Source: BCD1 sp942492125 (GTDB lineage: Bacteria > Bacteroidota > Bacteroidia > Chitinophagales > Saprospiraceae). Taken from it: 64,000 nucleotides of DNA. The translations under genes and the position numbers were made by a program. Below the pieces are notes generated by a model, which worked only from the letters and a program-made list of their open reading frames with translations, had not been told where the DNA came from and did not search any database. Location of the stretch: contig CALODM010000045.1 in assembly GCA_942492125.1 (NCBI GenBank), positions 62,001 through 126,000 on the forward strand. Reading direction: 5' to 3'. Shown in pieces: positions 24,315 to 32,478 of the stretch (the stretch's first letter is position 1; each line of letters opens with the position of its first letter).

Positions 24315-25691
24315 TTATTTGGCCAATACTAAATAATCACCGGCAGACAAGGTAAAACTTTTTTTCTTTCCAAGGTCAACTTCCGCGTTGCTAAAAACAT
24401 CCTTCATTTTTGTACCTCCCTTATAATCCAACAGATTAAATGATTGTTCTTCTCCTGAAAGGTTCAGAAGGACAATCACTTTGTTTTCACCCTTTGTACG
24501 CTCGAAGGCATAAATGGCTTTACTGTTGGAGGTGGTGATTTTCTTAGCCGGAGCTCCGTAAATACCATTCCAGATGGCCTCATTGTCATGTTTGAGTTTC
24601 AATAAGGTTGTATAGAATGCAGCCTTGGTAACTTCCGAGAAATCAATGGTATCTTTTTCAAAAAAGCTGACTCTTTTGTTAAGGCCTGCTTCCTGTCCGC
24701 TGTAAATCAGCGGCATCCCCTGGACTGTAAATGCCAGCACATTCATCGCATCCCCCAAATCACCCATGCGTTCTTCGATGGTACCATTCCAGGTGTTTTC
24801 GTCGTGGTTGGTGGTGAAGTTCATGCGATAATCTTCCGGCTGGTATTTTTCGCTGTCTTCCATCAGGAAAGTATCGATGGCGGCAACGGCACTTTTTCCC
24901 TGGGCAACGTGGTTCATCACATGGTGGAACCCCCATCCGTAAGTCATGTGGAACCCGGCCTCATGCAGCCACGGTTCATCAGCTTCGGCGAGCATGAAAA
25001 CGTGTTTGAGCTCATGGAGGTTGCTGATGGCATTCTGCCAGAAATCTTTAGGCACCATTCCGGCAACATCACAACGATAGCCGTCAATGTCAGCTTCGCG
25101 AACCCAATATTCAAGGGCGTCGATCATGGCAGCACGCATGTCCTCGTTTTCGTAATTCAACCAAGCCACATCCGTCCAGTCCGTTCCTTCCGGATGCATT
25201 TGTTCCCCTTCTTCATTGAGTTTATACCAGTCAGCATTTTCCGGTTTCCACCATACATTGTCAAAGGCGGAGTGATTCGCCACCCAGTCTATGATTACTT
25301 TGAAGCCCATCTCATGTGCTTCCGCGACCAAGGTTTTAAAATCTTGCATAGTGCCATAATCAGAATGGACGGATTTGTAATCCTGAACAGCATATGGACT
25401 TCCCATTCCTCCTTTACGATTTACTGCTCCCACAGGGTGAATAGGCATGAACCAAAGGATATCAACACCCATTTCTTTTAATCGGGGCAGGTGTGCCTTG
25501 AATGCTTCAATGGTTCCTTCGGGTGTGTACTGGCGAAGGTTAACTTCATAAATGTTGGCATTTTTTGACCACTCCGGAGCCGCTTTGAGCTCTATTTTGG
25601 TAACTTCAGCGGTATTAGAGGTTTCCTGATTGGCGTTTTTGCACGCGGTTGTCAGGAGGACCAGTGCGAGGAAAAAAACAACTTTTCTCAT
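24315..25691 (-). CDS. GH13 alpha-amylase-family lipoprotein
   Basis: A 458-residue lipoprotein (LTTAC, lipid cysteine C17), short for GH13. The barrel starts at about 45 (NANIYEVNLRQYTPEGT). Catalytic residues are visible: region I DWVANHS, nucleophile D208 in GYRCDVAGM, acid/base E236 in FMLAEADEP and D297 in TTNHDENTW. Compact members of this type cut maltodextrins to maltose and glucose. Its place between maltose phosphorylase and a sugar carrier suggests it supplies maltose in the periplasm for uptake. It is 155 bp from the GH65 gene, long enough to hold an internal promoter, though none is clear. Confidence 0.92.
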   Translation of the reverse strand: MRKVVFFLALVLLTTACKNANQETSNTAEVTKIELKAAPEWSKNANIYEVNLRQYTPEGTIEAFKAHLPRLKEMGVDILWFMPIHPVGAVNRKGGMGSPYAVQDYKSVHSDYGTMQDFKTLVAEAHEMGFKVIIDWVANHSAFDNVWWKPENADWYKLNEEGEQMHPEGTDWTDVAWLNYENEDMRAAMIDALEYWVREADIDGYRCDVAGMVPKDFWQNAISNLHELKHVFMLAEADEPWLHEAGFHMTYGWGFHHVMNHVAQGKSAVAAIDTFLMEDSEKYQPEDYRMNFTTNHDENTWNGTIEERMGDLGDAMNVLAFTVQGMPLIYSGQEAGLNKRVSFFEKDTIDFSEVTKAAFYTTLLKLKHDNEAIWNGIYGAPAKKITTSNSKAIYAFERTKGENKVIVLLNLSGEEQSFNLLDYKGGTKMKDVFSNAEVDLGKKKSFTLSAGDYLVLAK

Positions 25692-25846
25692 GATAGGATT
25701 TATTTAGTATAGATTAAGGTGAATAATTTTTTGGCTATTGTTTCAAGTCTTAAGTGACTGATAATTATAATTTGGTGTAATTCGTTGAAAGTTAAATTTT
25801 GTATCGATTGATGACTGGCAACTGATTACCTCCGGCTGCGCCAGGA

Positions 25847-28162
25847 TCAATGCATTGAAAATTCAAAAACATTTACTCCCGGTTGTAGCTGCTTTTCAGT
25901 GCCGTGCAGCAATATAGGCATCGAATCACCTTGTTTATGGGTGATCACGATGGATTCTGGCCTTACTTTTACGGTGATCCAATGTCCTCTGAATCCAATG
26001 GTAAAGGCATAGCCTTGCCAGCTTTTTGGCAGAAATGGCGCAAGGGAGAGCTGGCCATTGATTACCCTCATTCCACCAAATCCTTTGACGAAGGCACCCC
26101 AGGTACCTGCCATACTGGTAATGTGGCAGCCGTCTTCGGTATCGTTATTAAAATCGTCAATGTCGAGGCGGGATGTTCGCATAAACATTTCATAGGCCTT
26201 CTCTTCATAGCCGATGGCCGAAGCCAGGATGCTATGAACACAAGGGGACAGGGAAGATTCGTGTACCGTTAAGGGTTCATAAAAATCGAAGTTTCGTTTT
26301 ATCGTTTCTTTGGAAAACTGATCTTCAAAGAAATACAGACCCTGCAAAACATCTGCCTGTTTGATGTAACAAGACCTAAGGATACGATCCCAGGACCAGT
26401 TCTGAACGATGGGTAGCTGGGATGGGTCCATGTCGGCAACAGGGATGAGTTCCTTGTCCAAATAACCTTCCTGCTGCAGGAAAATGCCAAGTTCTTCGTC
26501 TGCAGGCAAATAGATGTTCTCCGCAATTTCAGCCCATTTTGTTAAAGTTTCCGCTTCATTGAGATTTAATTTTCCCAACAAAGCAGCATATTTCTGCGGA
26601 GCTTTGGTTTTGACCTCCTGCATGATTTCGGATGTGTAATTGATACACCACCCGGCCACATAATTCGTATACCAGTTGTTGTTGACATTGTTCTCAAACT
26701 CATTCGGGCCGGTAACACCATGAATGACATACTGCTTTTTTACTTTTGAGAAGTGAACCCGCTGTGCCCAGAACCTGGCAATGGCAATCAATACCTCCAA
26801 TCCGTAATCGACCAGGTATTCCCGATCGCCCGTATACCGCACGTAATCGTAAATGGCATAAGCAATAGCACCGTTGCGGTGCACTTCTTCAAAAGTGATT
26901 TCCCATTCGTTATGGCATTCCTCCCCATTCATGGTCACCATGGGGTAGAGGGCTGCCCCTGAATTGAAACCCAGTTTTTGAGCATTTTCAATAGCTTTTT
27001 CCAGGTGCCTGTAACGGTACAAAAGCAGGTTGCGTGCCACATTTTTTGGAGCTGTGCTCAGGTAAAAGGGTATGCAATAGGCTTCTGTGTCCCAATAGGT
27101 ACTGCCGCCGTATTTTTCTCCGGTAAACCCTTTGGGGCCAATGTTTAGTCTGTGATCCTGGCCGGTATAGGTCTGGTTCAGGTGGAAAATGTTGAATCGT
27201 ATGGCTTGTTGTGCGGATACATCCCCTTTGATCTCAATATCGTAGTGGGTCCAGTTCTCTTCCCACTTTTTGGTATGTTCCGATTTCAGCGTTTCATATC
27301 CTTTGGCTACAGCCCTTTTTATACCGCTTTGGCAGGCTGGGTCAATTTCTTCGGGTTCATAGTAGAAGGAAGATACAGTGCATGACAGCTTAACCAATTG
27401 AACGGTGTCACCCTGGGATACAGGTATCGAAAATTTGTGGGTAACAAGTTGCTGATCTTCTGAAATCGTTTTATTGCCTTCAGTAACCTGGCCGTTATGG
27501 AACAATTGATTGTGCATGCTGCAAGCAACGATGAAGGCTGTTTTTTTAGTGGCTGATTTTACCGTTCCATATTCCGGCGTTACCATTTGATCAACCGGGT
27601 CCCAAAACTTTTGATCGTAATTCGAGTCCTGGTTGACAACGTTAAAATCCACATAGCTTTCAATGCTTATTTCGCCATCAAAATTATCTGCCTTGATGGT
27701 ATAACTCATCGCTCCTATCTCGTCATCGGCCAGGCTGTAAAACCGTTCAGTTGCCACAGTAACTTCGTTACCATTAGTCATCCTGACGGTGAATTGTCTT
27801 TTTAACAGGCTGTGTTGCATATCCAGTACTCTTTCGAAATGGAGTACTTTGCACTTGTTGAGATCCAGTAACTCACTATTGATATGAATGTGCAGACCAA
27901 TCCAGTTGACAGCATTGAGCACTTTCGCGAAATATTCGGGATAGCCGTTTTTCCACCAACCAACCCTCGTTTTGTCGGGATAATAAATTCCGGCTATATA
28001 ATTACCCCGAAGAGAATTGCCCGAGTAATCCTCTTCGAAATTGGCGCGTTGGCCCATTTTTCCATTACCAATGCTGAATATACTTTCGGAATTGGCATGG
28101 TATGCTGGATGGAAAGTATCTTCTATTAATTTCCAAGGGTCTTTTTTAATAAACTGTTTCAT
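25847..28162 (-). CDS. GH65 maltose phosphorylase
   Basis: A 771-residue cytoplasmic enzyme of glycoside hydrolase family 65. It splits maltose with phosphate to beta-glucose-1-phosphate and glucose. The N-terminal beta-sandwich (about 1-280), the helical (alpha/alpha)6 barrel and the C-terminal sheet are all represented. The general acid is E488 in GPNEFENNVNNNWYTN, and GEECHNEWEITFEEVHRNGA (about 413-432) is the phosphate/substrate signature of the maltose phosphorylases. Kojibiose and trehalose phosphorylases are related, but the motif set and the neighbours favour maltose. Its ATG overlaps the pgmB stop as ATGA, so translation is coupled. Confidence 0.93.
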   Translation of the reverse strand: MKQFIKKDPWKLIEDTFHPAYHANSESIFSIGNGKMGQRANFEEDYSGNSLRGNYIAGIYYPDKTRVGWWKNGYPEYFAKVLNAVNWIGLHIHINSELLDLNKCKVLHFERVLDMQHSLLKRQFTVRMTNGNEVTVATERFYSLADDEIGAMSYTIKADNFDGEISIESYVDFNVVNQDSNYDQKFWDPVDQMVTPEYGTVKSATKKTAFIVACSMHNQLFHNGQVTEGNKTISEDQQLVTHKFSIPVSQGDTVQLVKLSCTVSSFYYEPEEIDPACQSGIKRAVAKGYETLKSEHTKKWEENWTHYDIEIKGDVSAQQAIRFNIFHLNQTYTGQDHRLNIGPKGFTGEKYGGSTYWDTEAYCIPFYLSTAPKNVARNLLLYRYRHLEKAIENAQKLGFNSGAALYPMVTMNGEECHNEWEITFEEVHRNGAIAYAIYDYVRYTGDREYLVDYGLEVLIAIARFWAQRVHFSKVKKQYVIHGVTGPNEFENNVNNNWYTNYVAGWCINYTSEIMQEVKTKAPQKYAALLGKLNLNEAETLTKWAEIAENIYLPADEELGIFLQQEGYLDKELIPVADMDPSQLPIVQNWSWDRILRSCYIKQADVLQGLYFFEDQFSKETIKRNFDFYEPLTVHESSLSPCVHSILASAIGYEEKAYEMFMRTSRLDIDDFNNDTEDGCHITSMAGTWGAFVKGFGGMRVINGQLSLAPFLPKSWQGYAFTIGFRGHWITVKVRPESIVITHKQGDSMPILLHGTEKQLQPGVNVFEFSMH

Positions 28163-28836
28163 ACTTTCTTGACAATTGACAATTGTTTTAAAAAATCGGT
28201 CAGGGTGTAGTTGATGAACCCGGGCAGCACAAAATCAGCATGGCCCAATTGGGCTTCTTCACCAATGCCCACGGCATACATGCCCCCGGCCAGTGCAGCA
28301 TCGATACCTTTGGCTGCATCTTCAAAAACCAGTGATTTTTCAGGAGATGTATGGGTGAGTTCGGCTCCTTTCAGGAAAACCTCCGGATCCGGTTTGCTTT
28401 TTACGGTCATAGTGCCATCAACAATGACATCAAAAAGATAGCTCAACTCAAGTTTGTCTACTATAGCACGGGCATTTTTACTGGCTGAACCGATGGCGAC
28501 TTTAATGCCCGCTTTTTTCAGCTCTTTGATGAAGTTGACAACCCCGGGCAGGGCATCTTCCGGTGTTACCTGCTGGATCAGATCGACATACCAGTTGTTC
28601 TTGCGTGTAGCCAAGGCTGTTCTCTCTTCTTCAGTTTTGGAAACTCCTGCCCATTCAAGGATTAGGTTCAGGGATTCTAACCGACTGACGCCTTTGAGGT
28701 TTTCGTTGAGTGATTCGGTGAGATCATACCCGAATTCAGCAGCCAGTTTTTTCCAGGCTATGTAGTGGTATTTTGCTGTGTCGACGATGACCCCGTCCAG
28801 GTCAAAAATACATAGGGAAACAGGGTATTCTTGCAT
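28159..28836 (-). CDS. pgmB: beta-Phosphoglucomutase
   Basis: A 225-residue HAD-superfamily mutase that converts beta-glucose-1-phosphate to glucose-6-phosphate. The nucleophile D12 and acid/base D14 sit in FDLDGVIVDT; the cap motif KGVSRLESL, the phosphate-binding GSASKNA and the C-terminal VFEDAAKGIDAALAGGMYAVGIG are typical of beta-PGM rather than other HAD phosphatases. It is the first gene of the minus-strand operon and takes the product of the GH65 enzyme whose start it overlaps. Confidence 0.94.
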   Translation of the reverse strand: MQEYPVSLCIFDLDGVIVDTAKYHYIAWKKLAAEFGYDLTESLNENLKGVSRLESLNLILEWAGVSKTEEERTALATRKNNWYVDLIQQVTPEDALPGVVNFIKELKKAGIKVAIGSASKNARAIVDKLELSYLFDVIVDGTMTVKSKPDPEVFLKGAELTHTSPEKSLVFEDAAKGIDAALAGGMYAVGIGEEAQLGHADFVLPGFINYTLTDFLKQLSIVKKV

Positions 28837-28930
28837 GTTATTTAGATTGCTTGCTGCGTAAAGATAATGAAAAAAACAACTTCATGTAAAAAAAACACTA
28901 AGTCTTTTGTTTTTCCCTTCTACCCCTTCA

Positions 28931-28962
28931 TTGGTAAAGCCGTGAAATTTTTATTACATTTG
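28931..28962 (+). promoter_or_regulatory. Promoter of the beta-CASP gene
   Basis: TTG at 28931 and TACATTTG at 28955-28962 (fits TAnnTTTG) with 21 bp between; the ATG follows 48 bp later. Confidence 0.55.
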
Positions 28963-29010
28963 GAAATATAAGCCTACGGCAATTTAGAAACATAGGAGAA
29001 AACCAAAATT

Positions 29011-30417
29011 ATGACGATACAATTCTGTGGCGCGGCGCAGGAAGTTACCGGAAGCGCGCATTTACTGACCCTTTCAGACGGTTATACCATATTACTGGAT
29101 TGCGGGATGTACCAGGGATCATCCAAAAAGTGGAAACATTTCAATGAAAACTGGTTATTCAAACCAGAACAGATTGATTGCGTGATTCTTTCTCATGCCC
29201 ATATTGACCACAGCGGCCGAATTCCGAAATTAGTCAAAGATGGGTTTAAGGGCAATATTATTTGTACTCATGCTACCCGGAGCCTTTGTGCTATAATGTT
29301 AATGGATAGTGCCAAGATCCAGGAGCGTGATGTGGAATATTATAACAAGCAAAAGGCTAAAAAAGGGAAAAAGTTTAAACCAAGGGTACCTTTATACACC
29401 ATGGAGGATGCAGAAGCCTGTATGCATAATTTCCTGACTCATCCTTATAATCAGTGGCTGGAAATATCCAAAGGTGTTGAGGTGATGTTTCGGGATGCAG
29501 GCCATATCCTTGGCAGTGCGAGTGTCACTTTAAGAATACAGGAAGGGGGCAAAACAAGGATGTTTGGTTTTACCGGTGATGTCGGCCGGCCAGACAGACC
29601 AATCCTTCGGGATCCGAAGCCTATGCCGGAGCTTGATTATTTGCTCTGTGAATCTACCTATGGCGATCAAGACCACGAGGGAGCACCTTCTGAAAGTAGT
29701 AAGTTGCTGAAAGTGATCGAGGATACCTGTGTGAAGAAAAAAGGTAAACTGATCATCCCGGCCTTCAGTGTCGGCCGTACCCAGGAAATCGTGTATATGC
29801 TTGACCGGATGGCAACGGAAGGCCTGTTACCCAGAATTCCTGTATATGTCGATAGCCCATTGTCGGTAAATGCGACTACTGTTTTCGCAGCACATCCGGA
29901 GTGTTTTGACAAAGAACTCACTAATTATATGTTGACGGATGACAATCCGTTTGGTTTCAATACCCTGAATTACATCACAGATGTAGAACAGTCGAAAAGC
30001 CTTAATGATACCCGAGAACCCGCTATCATCATCAGTTCTTCCGGTATGATGAATGCGGGCAGGGTGAAACACCATTTGTCCAACAATATCGAATTCAAGC
30101 GCAATACCATACTCATTGTAGGATATTGTTCTCCAGAAACACCTGGAGGGAAGTTGCGGGATGGTGTGAAAGCCATTCGGCTTTTTGGGGAATGGAAGGA
30201 AGTCAGAGCAGATGTTATCGTTATGGATTCTTTCTCTGCGCATGCCGACCGTGGAGAGTTGCTTGATTTTATTCACAACCAGCGGGGGCGACTCAGGAAG
30301 TTGTTCCTGGTTCACGGTACTATTGAACGTCAGGAGAAATTCAGGGAGATGTTGAATGAGAATGGTTTTAGAGATGTTGAGATTCCCGCTCTTGGAGATG
30401 AGTTTGAGTTGAAGTAA
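29011..30417 (+). CDS. Metallo-beta-lactamase/beta-CASP ribonuclease-like protein
   Basis: A 468-residue soluble protein of the MBL-fold RNA-processing family (CPSF-73/Ysh1-like, bacterial YsgH type). The two-zinc motif SHAHIDH (H62, H64, D66, H67) and later histidine/aspartate motifs (RDAGHILGSA, FTGDVGRP) form the active site; beta-CASP motifs appear in LIIPAFSVGRTQEI, IIISSSGMMNAGRVKHHL and the C-terminal DSFSAHADRGEL and LVHGTIE. The likely role is RNA cleavage or trimming; bacterial members are not well defined. The gene diverges from the maltose operon and stands alone. Confidence 0.92.
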   Translation: MTIQFCGAAQEVTGSAHLLTLSDGYTILLDCGMYQGSSKKWKHFNENWLFKPEQIDCVILSHAHIDHSGRIPKLVKDGFKGNIICTHATRSLCAIMLMDSAKIQERDVEYYNKQKAKKGKKFKPRVPLYTMEDAEACMHNFLTHPYNQWLEISKGVEVMFRDAGHILGSASVTLRIQEGGKTRMFGFTGDVGRPDRPILRDPKPMPELDYLLCESTYGDQDHEGAPSESSKLLKVIEDTCVKKKGKLIIPAFSVGRTQEIVYMLDRMATEGLLPRIPVYVDSPLSVNATTVFAAHPECFDKELTNYMLTDDNPFGFNTLNYITDVEQSKSLNDTREPAIIISSSGMMNAGRVKHHLSNNIEFKRNTILIVGYCSPETPGGKLRDGVKAIRLFGEWKEVRADVIVMDSFSAHADRGELLDFIHNQRGRLRKLFLVHGTIERQEKFREMLNENGFRDVEIPALGDEFELK

Positions 30418-30604
30418 CCCAAGGATATAAAACTTAAGTTAGCCTATGTCTGAATATTTCATTCCATTGATTCCCTGAAAACAGGATGAAATGGAAAGGT
30501 GGATTACCGGAACTATAGAGATCTCTTCCAATATTCCATTCTTCCAACTATGCCAAGCTTCGGGATTTTCAATTTTGACCAATAGACAAGCTCCAAAACC
30601 AGAA

Positions 30605-31168
30605 TCAGGTCAACATGGTACCCTTATCTGCTCCAAAATTCCCTTTGAAACGAATGGCTTGTTCCACATGAGCAAGGTGGTGATTGCAATGCCAGGCATA
30701 CAGGGCAATGCTCTCACCCAGGGTAAATCGCTTTCCGTGTTCCGGGTGGACAAATTCCCGTTGCAGATCCTCCTGCTGAAGGTTGTCTAACAAAATTACC
30801 CAACGCCTGTGCAGCCCTTCCAGTATGGAAAGAGAATCGCGGATGTTTGCATTTAGGGTATCCGGCATATTTGCCCAAAGATGTTCGAGATATGGTTTGA
30901 TGGTCGGGCCATCCTCCGTCATGGCCAGCTTAAACCGGATGAAACTATTCATATGGCTGTCCGCACAATGATGGACTACCTGCTGAATTGTCCAACCTCC
31001 CGGACGATAGGGCCAATTGAGCTGATCATTGCGTAAATTGATGGTCAATGCCGCCAGTTTTTGAGGGAACCGGCGAATATCATTTATCCATTCTTCAGTC
31101 TTGTCCCGAGAAATTTGCTCAGGATCCTGATAGGGGCCGACAGGGTATTTGAGTGATTGCATAGCCAT
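30605..31168 (-). CDS. DinB-superfamily / YfiT-type putative metal-dependent hydrolase or thiol transferase
   Basis: A protein of about 187 residues with the YfiT/DinB four-helix fold. The N-terminal LKYPVGPYQDPEQ and the three metal-binding histidines (VVHHCADSHMN and YAWHCNHHLAHVEQA) are typical of the YfiT group, some of which are bacillithiol-S-transferases. Whether this organism makes bacillithiol is not shown here. The frame reaches upstream to 31282, but homology begins at MAMQSLKYP, so I use 31168; an ATG two codons further in is equally possible. No partner gene is adjacent. Confidence 0.85.
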   Translation of the reverse strand: MAMQSLKYPVGPYQDPEQISRDKTEEWINDIRRFPQKLAALTINLRNDQLNWPYRPGGWTIQQVVHHCADSHMNSFIRFKLAMTEDGPTIKPYLEHLWANMPDTLNANIRDSLSILEGLHRRWVILLDNLQQEDLQREFVHPEHGKRFTLGESIALYAWHCNHHLAHVEQAIRFKGNFGADKGTMLT

Positions 31169-31430
31169 TTTTTTAGCAGTGATGTTCCGTATAAAGGTAA
31201 GTGAGTAAAACCAAATTATGACATTTTTCTCAGTTTGGAGCAATATAAACAGATCTGTTTCCCGGGGAAATGGGAAAGACAAAAACCTGTTTTTGCCCGA
31301 TTTTATTACCCTTAAACAAGATTTTTTCGTTTTTGGGATAATTATTTAAATAATAATTTTCTTTAAATTTGTCTAAAAATCATCAATAAAGTATTGATAT
31401 TCAATTGCTTATATTGCCTTGTTGCCCTTG

Positions 31431-31460
31431 TTGATCCAGTCTGCTACCAATATAAATTTG
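31431..31460 (+). promoter_or_regulatory. Probable promoter of the carotenoid regulator gene
   Basis: TTG at 31431, 19 bp spacer, TAAATTTG at 31453-31460 (fits TAnnTTTG). Transcription would begin near 31467, just upstream of the operator-like inverted repeat. Confidence 0.5.
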
Positions 31461-31497
31461 CAACCGGGATTGCATACCATGAAAAAATGCCTTAATT

Positions 31498-31529
31498 TTG
31501 TTCAACAAAAAAATAAAAAAGTTGAACAA
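31498..31529. promoter_or_regulatory. Operator-like inverted repeat at the regulator start
   Basis: Perfect 9-bp arms TTGTTCAAC (31498-31506) and GTTGAACAA (31521-31529) with a 14-bp A-rich spacer, half-sites 21 bp centre to centre. The same arrangement recurs at the crtI promoter, so I infer autoregulation by the MerR protein. Confidence 0.6.
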
Positions 31530-32421
31530 TATAGCCACAGTTTTCTCGATCAAAGACCTGGAAAATCTCTCCGGGATCAAGGCCCATACCATTAGGATAT
31601 GGGAGAAGCGCTACAATATTCTGGAGCCTTTAAGAACGGATTCCAATATCCGCTATTACGATACCAAAAACTTACAGAAACTGCTTAATGTAACGGTATT
31701 ATATAATAGCGGGCTTAAAATTTCCAAAATAGCCAAGCTGGAAGAAGAAGAATTGGAAGTAAAGGTAAGGGAATATGCTTCCAAAGCATCTAATATTGAA
31801 AATTCGCTGAGTCAACTCAAACTGGCAATGCTCAATTTTGACCTGGAGTTATTTGAGCAAACCTATAACCGGTTGATCGCTGAAAATACGTTCCGGACAG
31901 TCTTTCTCGAAGTATTTATTCCTTTTATGCACAATATAGGTCTGGAATGGCAATCCAATAGCATTAATCCTGCTCATGAGCATTTCATTACCAACATCAT
32001 TCTTCAAAAACTGCTCATTAATATTGAACGGGTGCAGCAGGAACCAACTAAGCATAAAGACAGGGTTTTTGTGCTTTTCCTGCCGATGAATGAGATCCAT
32101 ACCCTGGGTCTTTTGTACCTGCATTATGAGCTATTGCTGAATGGTTATAATTCCATTTATCTTGGGGAAAGTGTCCCTATCGATAACTTACCTACATTTA
32201 CCGCAAAGTATTCTAATGTGACATTTGTCAGCTTCTTTACGGTTAAGCCGGACCCGGATTACGTTATTGATTATTTAACGGAGTTTAATAACGAAGTTGA
32301 CCTGAGTGATTCCAATTATTTTTGGATTTTAGGCCGAAGGGTACAGGAGCTTAAGTTACCTCTGGAATTCAAAAACATGAATATATTTGAGAATATTCAG
32401 CATCTTTTAGAAAAAATTTAA
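31498..32421 (+). CDS. CarH/LitR-type MerR regulator with B12-binding domain (light-responsive)
   Basis: About 300 residues. The N-terminal MerR winged helix (FSIKDLENLSGIKAHTIRIWEKRYN, about 16-40, then IRYYD) binds DNA; the C-terminal half is a cobalamin-binding module. The CarH photoreceptor motifs are both intact: Wx9EH (W151...E161-H162) and ExHxxG (E199, H201, G204), so it should bind adenosylcobalamin and release DNA in light. It precedes crtI-crtB-crtZ and presumably represses them in darkness. There is no ATG before the conserved region; the start must be TTG at 31498 or, more likely on length, TTG at 31522, both inside the operator-like repeat. Residue numbers here count from 31498. 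Confidence 0.88.
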   Translation: MFNKKIKKLNNIATVFSIKDLENLSGIKAHTIRIWEKRYNILEPLRTDSNIRYYDTKNLQKLLNVTVLYNSGLKISKIAKLEEEELEVKVREYASKASNIENSLSQLKLAMLNFDLELFEQTYNRLIAENTFRTVFLEVFIPFMHNIGLEWQSNSINPAHEHFITNIILQKLLINIERVQQEPTKHKDRVFVLFLPMNEIHTLGLLYLHYELLLNGYNSIYLGESVPIDNLPTFTAKYSNVTFVSFFTVKPDPDYVIDYLTEFNNEVDLSDSNYFWILGRRVQELKLPLEFKNMNIFENIQHLLEKI

Positions 32422-32430
32422 GCGAACTCT

Positions 32431-32466
32431 TGACTTCTGTTTAACTTTTATTTAGATTTGTTAAAC
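32431..32466 (+). promoter_or_regulatory. crtI promoter overlapped by operator-like inverted repeat
   Basis: A TTG at 32430-32432 and TAGATTTG at 32453-32460 make a Bacteroidota-type promoter with 20-bp spacing. Overlapping it are GTTTAAC (32439-32445) and GTTAAAC (32460-32466), a perfect inverted repeat with 14-bp spacer, matching the site at 31498-31529. Confidence 0.65.
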
Positions 32467-32478
32467 AAAATAATTAAA

